64,000 nucleotides of DNA from Owenia fusiformis (Eukaryota; Annelida; Polychaeta; Sabellida; Oweniidae), in contig CAIIXF020000001.1 in the NCBI GenBank assembly GCA_903813345.2, positions 30,929,915-30,993,914 on the forward strand, given 5' to 3'. The stretch's first letter is position 1; each line of letters starts with the position of its first letter. Below are positions 1 through 11,052 of the stretch, in pieces. Under the pieces are notes generated by a model. It saw nothing but the letters and a program-made list of their open reading frames with translations. It did no database searches and was not told where the DNA came from. The position numbers and the translations under genes are program-made.

Positions 1-1341
1 GTTTGTCACGTTTCGCAGCTGATTTTCCTACAAAAGTCTGAACTGAACCAATTGGTACAGACTCCGTGGTTTTATGCACTTCATCAAGTGCCATGGCCTT
101 CTCTATAACACCTTGGATACCTCTGATGCGAATAAGAACGCCACTATGTTCATTGATATGGCCACTGACCACTGCACTGTCTGAGTTTTCTAGAATTATT
201 CCAAAGGGTATGAAAAAAGGGTCCTCGCTATTCCAGTGTCTTACTATAGGATATGCAAGGAGTAATGCATTGTCAATCCGCAAGGGGGCACTGACATAAA
301 CTATGCGAGGTTTTGGTTCAGTGCAAATGATAACTAAGTTGGCTGTAAAATATGTTTTCATTGATGTTTTTTTCAAGAAGGTACTATACGCGATTGATAT
401 TTGATAGGAATCTTTGTAATGAACAAACGGAGTACCGCCTTGTATATAGTCCTTGTTGACTGAGGATTTGCGTGTGTCTCCCTCAAATACAACAAAGCCA
501 CATGTACACTTTCTTCCTTGTAGTTTGCATCGAAATACACGTAAAGGATCAAAACTGTATACGAAATACAACTCTCCTTTGCTAATTAAAGGTATCCAAT
601 GTTTATCTTTCGGTGAACGTTTTAATCGACGGAGCCCTTTAAATGTAGGTTTTATGACAGCGTGCTCTTCAAAGTCCCATAGAAACAAACCATTCACATA
701 TGTTTTGGTATTTGTTTGGTACTTTAAAGTAAAACATAGATACAATTTTTCATTGAATACGAAAAGTCTTGGACTAATGGGGCCATCTCCAATGTTATGC
801 TTTGGACCAACCATTCCAACCAAAGAACCAACATCAAGCGGTCCCATAGTTCTGTTGAATCTCTGAACATACAGGTGGTTATCAGAAAACTTGTTCCCCG
901 ACCGTTTACTATCGCCCAGTGTAAAGATGGCATTATTTATCCAGAAGCGCATGACAGTGACCAGGTGGTTCTTGTGCCACGTTATGGTCGGTTGATTCAC
1001 GTTGATTATTAGATCCCTGGCCCCTACAAGATAAAACTTACGGGCTCGTTCATCTACCATAGGAGAAAATGCATAGATTAATGACGTTGTGACATTTCTC
1101 AGGATGAACCGTCCGAAACCATCATTGGTGAATGTCATCCCTCCAAGTGGATAACTGAACTCGTATTTTGATGGCACATCCAATAAGTTGTTCTTATAAG
1201 AATAGTGGTCTGGTTGCTCTGGACAACGCTGTCTGTAATAAATAATCATCCCCGATCCATTCATACTCCCCATAATTCTTGTTATTACAAATATAGTCCC
1301 AAAAGTCATTCCAATAATCCAGAGCGTTCTCTTCGACGTCA
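1..1341 (-). CDS. Type II membrane protein with a propeller-like lumenal domain; partial, open at the window edge
   Basis: The minus strand is open for 446 codons with no stop, entering the window edge at position 2. The exon begins at 1341 after a good acceptor (tccag at 1342-1346); an internal Met lies at 1309. The N-terminus has a short basic stretch (SKRT), then a single hydrophobic segment (LWIIGMTFGTIFVITRIM), typical of a Golgi/ER type II protein. The lumenal part has blade-like repeats of a hydrophobic strand pattern: DGPISPRLFVFNEKLYLCFT, then HWIPLISKGELYFVYS followed by DPLR, then SYQISIAYSTF. This spacing resembles the five-bladed propeller enzymes of the GH130 / beta-mannosyltransferase type, which is an inference. 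I do not recognise a specific ortholog, and the catalytic assignment is open. A 5' exon must lie above 1341 unless Met1309 is the start. The neighbour at 2691 is divergently transcribed. Confidence 0.72.
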
Positions 1342-1959
1342 CTGGAAAATTATGAAAATGAGATATAATAAATTAATTACATAAAAATACAGGTCATTTA
1401 AATTCTATAACTACAGAGATTGCGTTGTTTTGATCGAAGCAAAACATACTTTTTAGTTGTCCTTTGGAATTCAACTTGTGAATAAGTATAATGTTATCCT
1501 TTATCCTCTTTCCTCGAATCATTTCATCATTTCCATAACCATCACACATCCAGTCGAAGTATCGCAGCCATCATCAATACACAATTTTGTTCAACGTATA
1601 TATATTCATTTCTATTTTGTCACACTTGTGTTTTTATTAGGATGAAATAAATCCCTATATCAACAATCGACCAATTAGGGGAATTTCACTTGACAAGTGA
1701 TTAAATGTAAGTTTGAGAGACTTTTTTTAATATGGATTGCGTCTTCCTGAACCTCATCTTCAATCAAGCTATATACTGTCATATTCGATTTCTTGTCAAT
1801 CGTGTTTAAGTACTAAACTATTATGCGTTGTTCCAACAAACACCAGGAACGGATATCAAGTGTGATTTTAACACATTCAACAATCACAAGTACACGATTT
1901 AGTTGCAATTCATCACATGTAGCTGGGCATCGGGACTTATGGGAGGGATGAAATATGAA

Positions 1960-2072
1960 TTTTATTCCAAGGGAAAATATGATATCGGCCAAGGAAAATA
2001 GCATATTGACCGAGGGCGACACCCCGAGTGTTAACATATTTTCTGAGGCCAATATCATATTTTCTAAAGGTA
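1960..2072. repeat. Short inverted-repeat (foldback) fragment
   Basis: Arms gggaaaatatgatatcggcc (1971-1990) and its near reverse complement (about 2048-2067) flank a smaller hairpin with a GC-rich loop (cgagggcgacaccccgag). It looks like a degraded MITE. Similar hairpins with a ccgaggg loop occur near 48.5 and 49.1 kb. Confidence 0.6.
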
Positions 2073-2274
2073 AAAAATCATAGTCCATCACGAACATCAA
2101 TAACCTATTCATTCCAGAATATGTTTTCTGAAAGTTATTCATTTTCATGTTTGATGTTTCATCACCCATTGATGGTGATATAAAGTGATACAATTTGATT
2201 TATCATAAAATTTTCAACTTTTATTGACAAGTTTTGAAACAGAACGAAAAAAAGTAAAAATCAAGAGAATTTCC

Positions 2275-2322
2275 GAGAGAAGTTCTGATGCGGGATCTGA
2301 GAGAAGTTCTGATGCGGGATCT
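2275..2322. repeat. 24-bp tandem duplication
   Basis: Two identical 24-bp copies (core agttctgatgcgggatct) lie back to back and are followed by degenerate gatct/gggat echoes up to about 2370. They lie in the 5' flank of the secreted-protein gene. Confidence 0.8.
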
Positions 2323-2690
2323 GATTCGGGATTTTGGCTGATACAGGATCTGATACGGGACTTTTTAAATATTAGTTCTATTCCCTGTTTATTTCCCAGG
2401 GAAAAAATATTTCAAAGGTAATGTCGACAATTCTATCAGAAACAATTCTTAAAAGCGCACGAGGGTACGAGTGCATTCATCTCGACGGGACAAGTTTAAA
2501 AAAGTACAATCGTGTTTATCTGATATTGGTCCTTAACAAGTCTTCTAACAGTGTTCTGTCATCTGATACTCTTGTCAAGGTTACACCCATATGTAGGCTA
2601 TCAGATAATGAGATATGTTACAATAGCCCACTGACAGAATTCATAGAAACTATTATTGGAATAATATTGCAATTGCTCAGTAAAAGCACA

Positions 2691-5600
2691 ATGGATATTA
2701 TCAAACTGTGTGCTGTTTTGTCAATTGCCTCGCTTACACTTTCACAAACAGGTAAGAAGTATTTTTGCTCAAATAAGCACATCTTAAAAAATACAAAAAT
2801 AATGAACTTATCAGTAGAGAAAGATTAACCTTTGGGAACTTGAGCGCCATTCTACTCTTGATCTTCTATTTTCTAAGTTTCATTGTTTCAAAATCAATTT
2901 TAGCTCCACCATGCAACCAAAATTTCACTGGGAACGACGTATTCGATTCCATCACCAGTCCTGGCTATCCACAGTTCTACCCAATAAGATCGACCTGCCT
3001 TTACTCCATCATATTTGAAAATCCAGGAGTGAAGTATGACATTAATATGTATATTGCAAACTTCCGGACATACGTCTATCGAAGCTCCAGAGATTCATTG
3101 ATCATAAACAATCGGGAGTACTACGGTGACGGAGCAGTTTCAAGGACTGCGTTACAAATTGGACAAACCTATTTATGTAAGTTCAAAATAGTTTATTTGC
3201 GCTTCCTTGGATATATGTATAACCGTACAATATATCTCAATATATTATCAACTTACATATATTCTTGGTGTAAATAACTGTTCATTGGCGTATGGGCATC
3301 AGTTATGTATTTTGGGTTTGCTTCATCTTTTGTTTTGGTAACATCATGGTAGATGTCACTGCCCCCATTATCTAGCCATATTTCCTTAGTGGTGTCAGCA
3401 AAAATATGTCAATCGTCTGTTTTCAGTTCGTGGTGTGGATCAATTCCAACTGCTTTTTTATGCAACTTCCGGTTCTTCGCAACAGGGGTTTTCCATCGAC
3501 TTCGTAACTTTGGAGTCGGCGGCAGGTTCACCGGACACAGTAGGTAGGATGTCACTTCGATGTTTAAAGGACACGTGTTTGATAGAAGCATTTTAATCTT
3601 TACATTAACAAGAAAGTGAAATATTATGTAAACCTAAAAAGTATAGATTACCACCCTACCTCGTTTGTACTATGTACCAAAGAGCAGTAAATTGTTCACA
3701 CCTTCCCATTTCAGAGGGTTGTGAAGGCGTAACCTGTGAGAACGGTGGAACGTGTCACTCCCATGGACCCGGGGACTGGTTTTGCTATTGTCGAACTGGG
3801 TACCTGGGAGATTTATGTCAATTCATTCCAAGTAAGTGATCCACTTGTTGCTTTTCGTAAATGCAAAGTTCATAACCATTGAAATTACACCATTGATCGA
3901 TTGATTCAGAAATGGGGAATACATGAAGTCATGATGATGATGATGACATAGGTCTTCAAGAAGCACTTGCTATGCTAATGTTTACAGATACACACGACTG
4001 CCCTAAAACATTTAATGAGGATGGAAATCAGATCACTGGTGAAATCCGGAGCACCTACTACCCATCAAATTACCCTAACAACCATTTCTGTGATTTTGTA
4101 ATATTTAACACGACCGTTGGGGAAACGTTTTCTTTCTATGTGGAGGACTTCATAACAGAGTCTGGATATGATGTCCTTTGTGTTGGTGATCTTGTCAACT
4201 GCTACAGTGGAGATGGTCGAAGTAGTCGAAATGCACTCCGTGTTGGACAAACATATACGTGTACGTATTGCAAGCTATATACCCGGGGCTATATAAAGGA
4301 TGTACATGTAATGGATGTTAGTGGGTATGAATCGTTTTTTAAACTTGCGACAGTATTCGAAAGTTTGAAATTCGTAACAAATTCCTAACTTTCGCCGCGT
4401 GTTCGCATTGATTGGTTTTTTTCTTTACCTTTTGCGCTTTCTATTTAGATCCGGTGACTGATACAACTTTCCGGTTGTCATTTAGGACTGACAGGTCTAG
4501 GACATACCGAGGATTTAGACTATCATACGCACTTATAAACACGAACCAGTCTATTGATATTACAAGTAAGTCCATAATCGCTTTCAAGTTGATTCGTTAC
4601 CCTAAATGAGTAAATTCTACATAGAGCAACAACACAATCACAATCAAACAAACAATTATAAGAAAACCAAACGCCATTGCATTGCAGAATAACTCATTAA
4701 CTATGAAAGTAAAGTCTGGGATGATAAATCTAAAATCATCCCTAATTACTTGCATCATTCTGAAACAGATGATACCTTTATATTGCAGCCCCAGGACGCA
4801 CAAACAAAGGTACAGAGTTCACATTTGCATTCTTGCCTCATCAGCAGAATTCTCTCTCGGGTGATACCCAATTCTATATCACTTGCGAGACTCCTACTGC
4901 TGTGACTGTCTTCTTTTCCTTAACTGGTCAGACAACGAACTACACCGTTGATCCATTCACGCCGCTCTTGATCGACGTCCCATCAAACATCCGCACCACG
5001 GAAGGCTTAGAACAAAAGGGGATACGGGTGACCTCTGATGCTAATGTAACAGTTGCTGCATATTCATCAACTGTTGGGTCGGCTGATGGGTTTTTAGTTC
5101 TTCCAGAGGTGCATCTAGGCACCCAGCATGTTGTGGCAGCCTACACCCCGTCCGCCGGCTCGTATTCATACATCATAATAGTGGGCCTTGATAACTTTAC
5201 CACTGCTTGGATAGTTCCACGTAACGATTCTATAAACGAAGGAGACGGGGGTTACGATTATGACAATGCTTTGCGAATCGATCTTTACGACACCCAGACA
5301 TATACATATCGTTCCACGAGGGACCTTACAGGGGTGAAGGTAGTTTCAGATAGACCAGTGGCTGTCATTTCTGGATGCGATTACGCCCAAGTTCCCGAGG
5401 GGACGGAGGCGGGAGACCAACTTGTAGAGATGATCCCCTCTGTTATAAGTCTTGGTTATGATTTTATTGTGGCGCCAATATCTGAAAGAATCGGCGGTGA
5501 GATTGTTCGGGTTATATCTTGGACCGATGATACACTTGTCAGGCTACCCGAATCTGGATTTTCCAACACGATTGACGAAGGACAATTTACGGAGATACTG

Positions 5601-7183
5601 GCAACATCAGGTAGTGCCTCTTTCATACAATGTAACAAGAAATGTCTGGTTGTTCAATACAACAAGGGATACCAAAGAGATGGAATAGGATCTGACCCTT
5701 TCATGGCCATCATACCTCCAATACAGCAATATACTCAGAACAACATCTTCAAGATCCCGACCGGCTTCAGAAGTTATGTAAATGTCGTGATACAAACCGC
5801 TCACAAAGATGGACTTCAGTTGACTGGTACAAACGTCAGTTCAATCGCTAGCTTCATAGAGATACCCAACAGCGATTATTCTTACGTCCAAATACCCTTA
5901 AATGATGATCCTGAGTTTTTGCTTACCCATTCAGGAGGAGACCAATACGAATGGTACGCATTATTATATGGACACAGCAGTATTAGTAACACATACAGGG
6001 GATATGGCTATCCACTCGGAATGCAACTAGATCCTCTTGAACGTAAGTTACTATACTGATTACCATTCCATCTATAAAAGTTAATGAAAATAATTTGCCA
6101 TGAATATTAAATAATAACATGAACTGTCAATACAATCTGCTTACAGCGCCTGCAACTGAAGAACCAAAGGAAACGGAGCCTCCAGTAACTGCACCTCCAG
6201 GCAACATCACAGAGAGGTCAGGTTCGATAGATATTACATTCTCTTAAAATTGAGGACAGCCTATATCACCGTGCCTATATCGAGAACTTTTATTTTCAGA
6301 GGTGTAGCTCATATGTATTCCGTGGCGCCATTGCTACCATTGCGTCATTTGAATACCCTAGCTATTATAAGATGATAACAGAGAGGTGAAGGGGAAAAGT
6401 TCTTTCCTTTGAAGTATTTACTTCGCCGATTGAATAAAAGGATAATTGTAAAAGGGTCCCGGAAAAAACTATTGAGTGTGGGACCGTAGTCACTGGGGGT
6501 CGTGGATTCATGATATTATGCACAGTTCACGTAAGCTTTTTGATAAACTTGTAATTTAAACCTACCGTTTGTAATTTTGTCGTTCTCATACCGAAGTGTT
6601 TTTTAGATGTCGGTGTAACATGCGTATATTGGGTAACATGACAGCCGGAGAGGCTGAGTTCGCAACATTGGTGCATGATCTTCCTGATATAAACTACTTC
6701 CACCCCCAAGTTAATTGTGATGCCTGCTTGTCTACCCTACAGAGATGTCCGATCGATTGCCGGGCCGCCGTACTCGAACAGTGGGGCGATTCTGGTCTTT
6801 CATCAGATATTATCGTTGACACTCCAAACGGTCCGCGTACCAAAGCATTTGGTCAGCTCATGTGTGAACGTCATTACGTGACCATCCCACCACCTGGTAG
6901 AAAAATAGGAGTATTCTATAGGGCGGGTAATTGTATGCCTACGCCTGATGACGCCGCTTTACTTATAGGAGCAATTACTGGATCCGGAGGTCCATACTTG
7001 TGTTGCTCTGAGGCTGAGGTACCGATTGTTGGCACGATCCCAGTATGGGATCCTGATTGTAACGGTGAACCTCTGTACCTGCAGCAAGAAAATATGTTAA
7101 GCAGTGTTGCAGACATTTATAAGCTCAAGGGAATACCACAAAATGAAATTGACAATTACATTAAAGAGATCAGACAAAATTAA
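2691..7183 (+). CDS. Secreted CUB-EGF-CUB-IgGFc-binding domain protein, complete nine-exon gene
   Basis: Exons: 2691-2751, 2904-3176, 3427-3543, 3715-3831, 3988-4260, 4449-4565, 4789-6042, 6147-6216, 6607-7183. The joined CDS is 2859 nt, 952 aa plus stop, with GT-AG at every junction. Order: signal peptide (residues 1-20, MDIIKLCAVLSIASLTLSQT); CUB1 (~22-148); EGF-like with six Cys (~150-188); CUB2 (~191-318, four Cys); an IgGFc-binding N-terminal domain (~322-735, one 1254-nt exon with many N-glycosylation sequons); a Pro/Thr/Glu linker (~738-760); and a Cys-rich C-terminal domain (~761-952) that I do not recognise. Both CUBs are split into 273-nt and 117-nt exons, and junctions up to exon 8 are phase 1, so modules can be shuffled. 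The family is extracellular, binding mucins, glycans or microbes; a coelomic-fluid or mucus role is an inference. No transmembrane segment is visible. CUB1 has lost the second Cys pair. Confidence 0.88.
3427..3543 (+). CDS. Exon 3 (second half of CUB1) of the secreted protein
   Basis: It is easily missed because it has no start or long open frame of its own. Acceptor ttttcag ends at 3426 and the donor is tag|gtagga. Read in the frame set by exon 2 it gives FQLLFYATSGSSQQGFSIDF, a typical C-terminal CUB strand pair. Length and phase (117 nt, 1 to 1) equal those of exon 6. Leaving it out would create a stop at the exon 2 / exon 4 junction. Confidence 0.85.
6607..7183 (+). CDS. Terminal exon: Cys-rich C-terminal domain of the secreted protein
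   Basis: This 191-codon exon follows acceptor gttttttag and encodes about 14 cysteines in pairs (CRC, CDAC, RCPIDC, CC), including a Pro-rich turn VTIPPPGRK. It ends in a short charged tail (EIDNYIKEIRQN) and TAA. I recognise no named family. It is joined to the IgGFc domain by a 70-nt Pro/Thr/Glu exon and is the only part of the gene that leaves phase 1. It may be a lineage-specific module. Confidence 0.8.
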
Positions 7184-7381
7184 AAGCATTTTCATTTTGA
7201 ATGGATTTTGGTCTGAGATTAGCGATTGACCTTATGAATAGTGCCATAAAAATAACAATTAGTTTTATGTGTCATTTATTAAAAAGGTATCCCTATATTT
7301 CTAGGAAGTAAAATGGAGGTCAATGCACATGTGCAAACGTTTATCGTGTGTATTTTCCATCGATTTTCATTCAAGCTAGAA

Positions 7382-8231
7382 CACCCTATGCAGACAGAGC
7401 CTGTGGGAAATATTGGGTGCGGCGCAAATGAGCGGAGGGTGCGGAGCTAACGGTCATTTTTGAATTTAAAATTGGGATATTTCTGAAACTAAGCCGTTTT
7501 GGGACTTCAAATATACCAAGATATGTGTATTTGACACCAAATATCAATAAAATTGTGAAAATAGTAGTGCAATTCATTTTATAGCGACGCAGTATGCCTT
7601 AAACATTTCCCAGACCTATATATTTTGAGACTATCCTTTTAATACTGCGTCCCCAGCATTCATAAAAAATGGTGTTCAAGATACACTACCCATGCAAATT
7701 ATTTTTGCATCTTGGAAGCCAGGCAGTATCTGTGTGATTTTATAAAAATTCGGAAATGTTCTTCAGATATGAGCCCCTCTAAATATTGGGTGCGGAGCTA
7801 CGTTTATGGAGCTGCTCCGCACCCAATATTTAGAGGGGGCTCATATCTGAAAAAATTTCCGAATTTTTATAAAATCACACAGATACTGCCTGGCTTCCAA
7901 GATGCAAAAATAATTTGTATAGATAGTGCACCTTGAACACCATTTTTTTATGAATGCTGGGGACTCAGTATTAAAGGGATAATTTCAAAATATATAGGTC
8001 TGGGAAAGGTTTAAGGCACACTGCGTCGCTATAGAATGAATTGCGCTACTATTTTCACAATTGTATTGATATTTGGTGTCAAATACACATATCTTGGTAT
8101 ATTTGAAGTCCCAAAACGGCTTAGTTTCAGAAATATCCCAAATTTAAATTCAAAAATGACCGTTAGCTCCGCACCCTCCGCTCATTTGCTCCGCATCCAA
8201 TATTTCCCACAGGCTCTGTCTGCATAGGGTG
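7382..8231. mobile_element. 850-bp near-perfect foldback element
   Basis: Two ~410-bp arms are inverted copies of each other around a centre at about 7806. The ends are caccctatgcagacagagcc and its reverse complement. An exact 5-bp direct repeat, tagaa, flanks it (7377-7381 and 8232-8236), the expected target-site duplication. It has no internal coding capacity, so it is non-autonomous. Open frames inside are mirror images of one another and not genes. The superfamily is unassigned: 5-bp duplications with CAC ends recall Transib, but the heptamer does not match. Confidence 0.88.
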
Positions 8232-8464
8232 TAGAACGACATTGTAAAATCTGATTGAATCTTGTAAGTATTGGCCCGCCAATCCCTTCCCCAAAACCAC
8301 CCATGAATTATCAATGTGTGCCACTTTCCCCAGTGAAACACACATTCTACACAAGTTAGGGGCATTGAAATATACAATGAGACCTGGTTTGTAGATGAAG
8401 GAGGGTCACAGGTGCTTGAAGCAAGGTATTGGCCTCATTTCACGATACTTTCGAAAGATTGGAC

Positions 8465-8496
8465 CATGGGCTTTCAACTCTAGTTGAAAGCCCATG
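8465..8496. repeat. 32-bp near-perfect palindrome
   Basis: The arms catgggctttcaact and the reverse complement are separated by two bases. It stands alone in spacer DNA. It could form a cruciform, or be the collapsed remnant of a hairpin element. Confidence 0.8.
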
Positions 8497-8499
8497 ATT

Positions 8500-9600
8500 G
8501 GACGTTGTTTTTCCAATAATATAAATATATAACATCCAGTTATCATCAACTTTTATATATTTAGTTCGATAAGTTGAGAATTAATTTTTTCCGTATTGAA
8601 AGTGAACATATGCATGCTTTTCGAAACATGTTTCCAATATTTTACAATAGTGGCTCCCCCCACACTTTGAAAACGTCATTTAGTCAGATGTGCTCCCTGC
8701 TGCCCCGGGCTGCTGCTGCTTAAATGGAGATTTTTCTTCTACGATTAGTTCTACTTCATCATTTTAGATCATGGGATTTGTCTATAAGGTTTATAAAGAT
8801 TTTTTATTTTATTAATGTATTATGTATTATCTTTAGTTTATTGATTTTGACCAATAAGTTAAAGGTAAGCAGAGTGGAAAGAAGTGAAATGCCCTTGGAC
8901 CAAGGATGAACTCAACCTTGAATATAGTTATGCAATTTTTAAAATAAATTCACTTTCAATAAATATATAAGTATCGAATAAACATCAGCGATATTCAATA
9001 ATTCTATTTTCGAACCCCAATCCTAAATAACACAACGAAATCTTAATATTTCTACTTTGGCTCCGATTTCGTTTTCCTAAGAAACTTTGCAGTTGGCTTT
9101 AACATGCTTATCGTGCTGAATATTGTATCCATAGTGCTCCTTTAGATTTAATAAACATCACTCAGAGATGATCTTTCACTGAATTCGTGTTAATGTAACT
9201 TTTAGGCCTAGTGAATTTTCATGATATCCAACGCAAATGTGAACACAGATGGATTGGAGAGGTGGGGCTTATAACTTAAGTTAATACCATAATTGCCCAT
9301 TTTGCCTTCTGATGTGTATTACTAACTGTCAGTTGTTTTCCACACATCATATAGCGATCACTTAAACGTACTAATTCAAACATCTCATTCAGACCAACGA
9401 CTTCAATAATTTCATGATAAATAGATTTTCGGAATATTTTGAGTCTTTGAAATATGATGTAAAATGTCATCTCATGGTACGATAGCTATTAATGCTGATC
9501 AAATTAATAGTAAGAGGACTAAGCCTACGAAGAAGTCAGAACAACAGCCATGGGGGCTCTTTATGAAGCCAGGTCATCGCCAAAAAACCAGGTAAGCTTA
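8500..9600. other. Intergenic spacer without recognisable content
   Basis: AT-rich sequence with only short spurious frames. A gctgctgctgctt run occurs near 8710. No gene, RNA or repeat could be supported. Confidence 0.5.
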
Positions 9601-9602
9601 CG

Positions 9603-10110
9603 ATTTGAATTACGATTCCGTGTATTTTGGGATGATTTAGTATGCTTCCGAATTGTGTTTGCAGTGAACCACTGGGATATGATATCAGCGTTTTTTTAAA
9701 TGCATAAGTGCAAGCGAAGCGAGCCCCAAAAAGGGGGATACGTGGGTTCACCCGGATTTACATTGTATTTGGTGCATTCTAAGCATTTCAAACTATAATT
9801 TGTTAATTTTTCAACAAATTTTACAAAATTGCTTTTATTTATTTGAATTACGATTCCGTATATTTTGGGTGTTTGCAGTGAACCCCCGGGATATGATATC
9901 AGCGTTTTTTTAAATGCCTTACTGCGAGCGAAGCGAGCACCAAAAAGGGGGATACGTGGGTTCACCCGGATTTTTTTAAAAATTTACATTGTATATGGTG
10001 CATTCTAAGCATTTCAAACTATAATTTGTTAATTTTTTCAACAAATTTTACAAAATTGCTTTTTTATTTTTTGAGGTGGGGGGGGGGCAATCATACCCCC
10101 GGCTACGCCC
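9603..10110. repeat. Tandem ~238-bp duplication ending in a gtagcc-type MITE tail
   Basis: Two copies start at about 9603 and 9842. They share tttgaattacgattccg, ggatatgatatcagcg and gggggatacgtgggttcac. The right side ends in a poly-G run and cccccggctacgccc, the inverted end shared by the CAGGCCCGTAGCC elements elsewhere in this window. The minus-strand frames (MNPRIPLFGARFA repeated) are repeat-derived. Confidence 0.7.
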
Positions 10111-10424
10111 ATGAATATGCCTATATAACATAAACAATGTCATATTTATAGTTCATAATTAGTCCCTAACTGAACGAAGCATTTTCATGTTATCGAGTCA
10201 TTCAAAGGTTTTCTTGGGATGAATTCATGGTTTGTTATATATGTTTAGATGCCAGCTTTCAGAAGATACCACAAATGGTTTAAAAGTCAATGTTCCCAGA
10301 TTAAACATACAGTTCATGGAAATCTAATTGGAGCGACGGTTGTCCGCCATTTGTGACAACGGTATCTGTCTTTACCCTTGTCAGGCTATTCCGGTGTGAT
10401 AATATAGGCTATAGAATATAAAAG

Positions 10425-10675
10425 CACTGATAAGGGGGGGGTACGGATGGGTCCCGCCCAAATTAAGTTGCGCCCAGAAAATTTCTTGGCCTAAATTTTT
10501 AGGACCCCAATTAGAGGCCATTACTGTGTGGGCCTTTTTGCGCCTTGTTTTTTAGTTTTAGGCAAAATTTTCTTTAAAAATCTAAATTTGGACCCAATTT
10601 TTGATTGGTCAAAATTTGTTTAGACTTTAAATCCCCCCCCCCCCCTTAGTTTTCGAATCCGCCCCGAAGGGGTGG
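10425..10675. repeat. Repeat fragment bounded by G and C runs
   Basis: It opens with a run of G and ends with a long run of C followed by ttcgaatccgccccgaagg. This is the same GC-skewed hairpin style as other MITE remnants in the window. The boundaries are uncertain. Confidence 0.4.
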
Positions 10676-10884
10676 CTTCATTTTAGGCATTTTAGGCTAG
10701 GCCTACTCCCCGTGTTACCGATCTTGCAAATCTTATGCGCTGATAGTGATAGTTGTGTATTAGAGATAAGTAATATAAGATCTAAAACACCGTGTGCAGC
10801 CATTCGATCAATAATTAGTTTTTGGGAGTGCCTGCGTTCACATTCAGCTGATGCGGCTGCTGCTGTTGCATAGTATGTTTACAC

Positions 10885-10897
10885 GTCACTAGGTAAC
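10885..10897 (+). promoter_or_regulatory. RFX X-box-like site upstream of the DCDC2-like gene
   Basis: gtcactaggtaac reads as GTNRCC - 1 nt - RGYAAC with one mismatch in the left half-site (GTCACT) and a perfect right half-site (GGTAAC). It is 156 bp upstream of the start codon. RFX factors bind such X-boxes in promoters of ciliary genes, and DCDC2 is a ciliary protein, so the match makes sense biologically. Binding is not shown. Confidence 0.5.
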
Positions 10898-11052
10898 TAA
10901 GGTGAGAGGTCAGATTATGTAAACAATTCTTCCCACAATGCATCAGTAGTGGTCAGTCGAAAAGGAAGTGGATTAGTTTGAAAGTAAAAACATATTTTGT
11001 TCGACCGAAACACACAGATATCTATGCGATTATAGGTTAAACGTGATATAGA

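Larger units (their letters stand above)
1342..2690. other. Divergent intergenic spacer
   Basis: This lies between the minus-strand gene and the plus-strand secreted-protein gene and must contain both promoters. It holds the inverted-repeat fragment at 1960-2072 and a 24-bp tandem duplication at 2275-2322. The ~120 codons open on the minus strand around 1813-2193 overlap the hairpin and look like repeat sequence. I see no convincing TATA box. Confidence 0.5.

Noticed and set aside
1813-2193. 126-aa minus-strand frame
   Set aside because: It overlaps the hairpin at 1960-2072. The middle part reads like translated repeat and no exon signals support it.
3177-3714. Direct splice of secreted-protein exon 2 to the EGF exon
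   Set aside because: The junction would make TAG. The 117-nt exon at 3427-3543 restores both the CUB domain and the frame.
7386-8377. Several 60-75-aa frames on both strands in the 850-bp foldback
   Set aside because: They are mirror images of one another created by the inverted arms and have no protein similarity.
9536-9965. Minus-strand frames repeating MNPRIPLFGARFA
   Set aside because: They arise from the tandem 238-bp repeat; identical start and motif, no gene structure.
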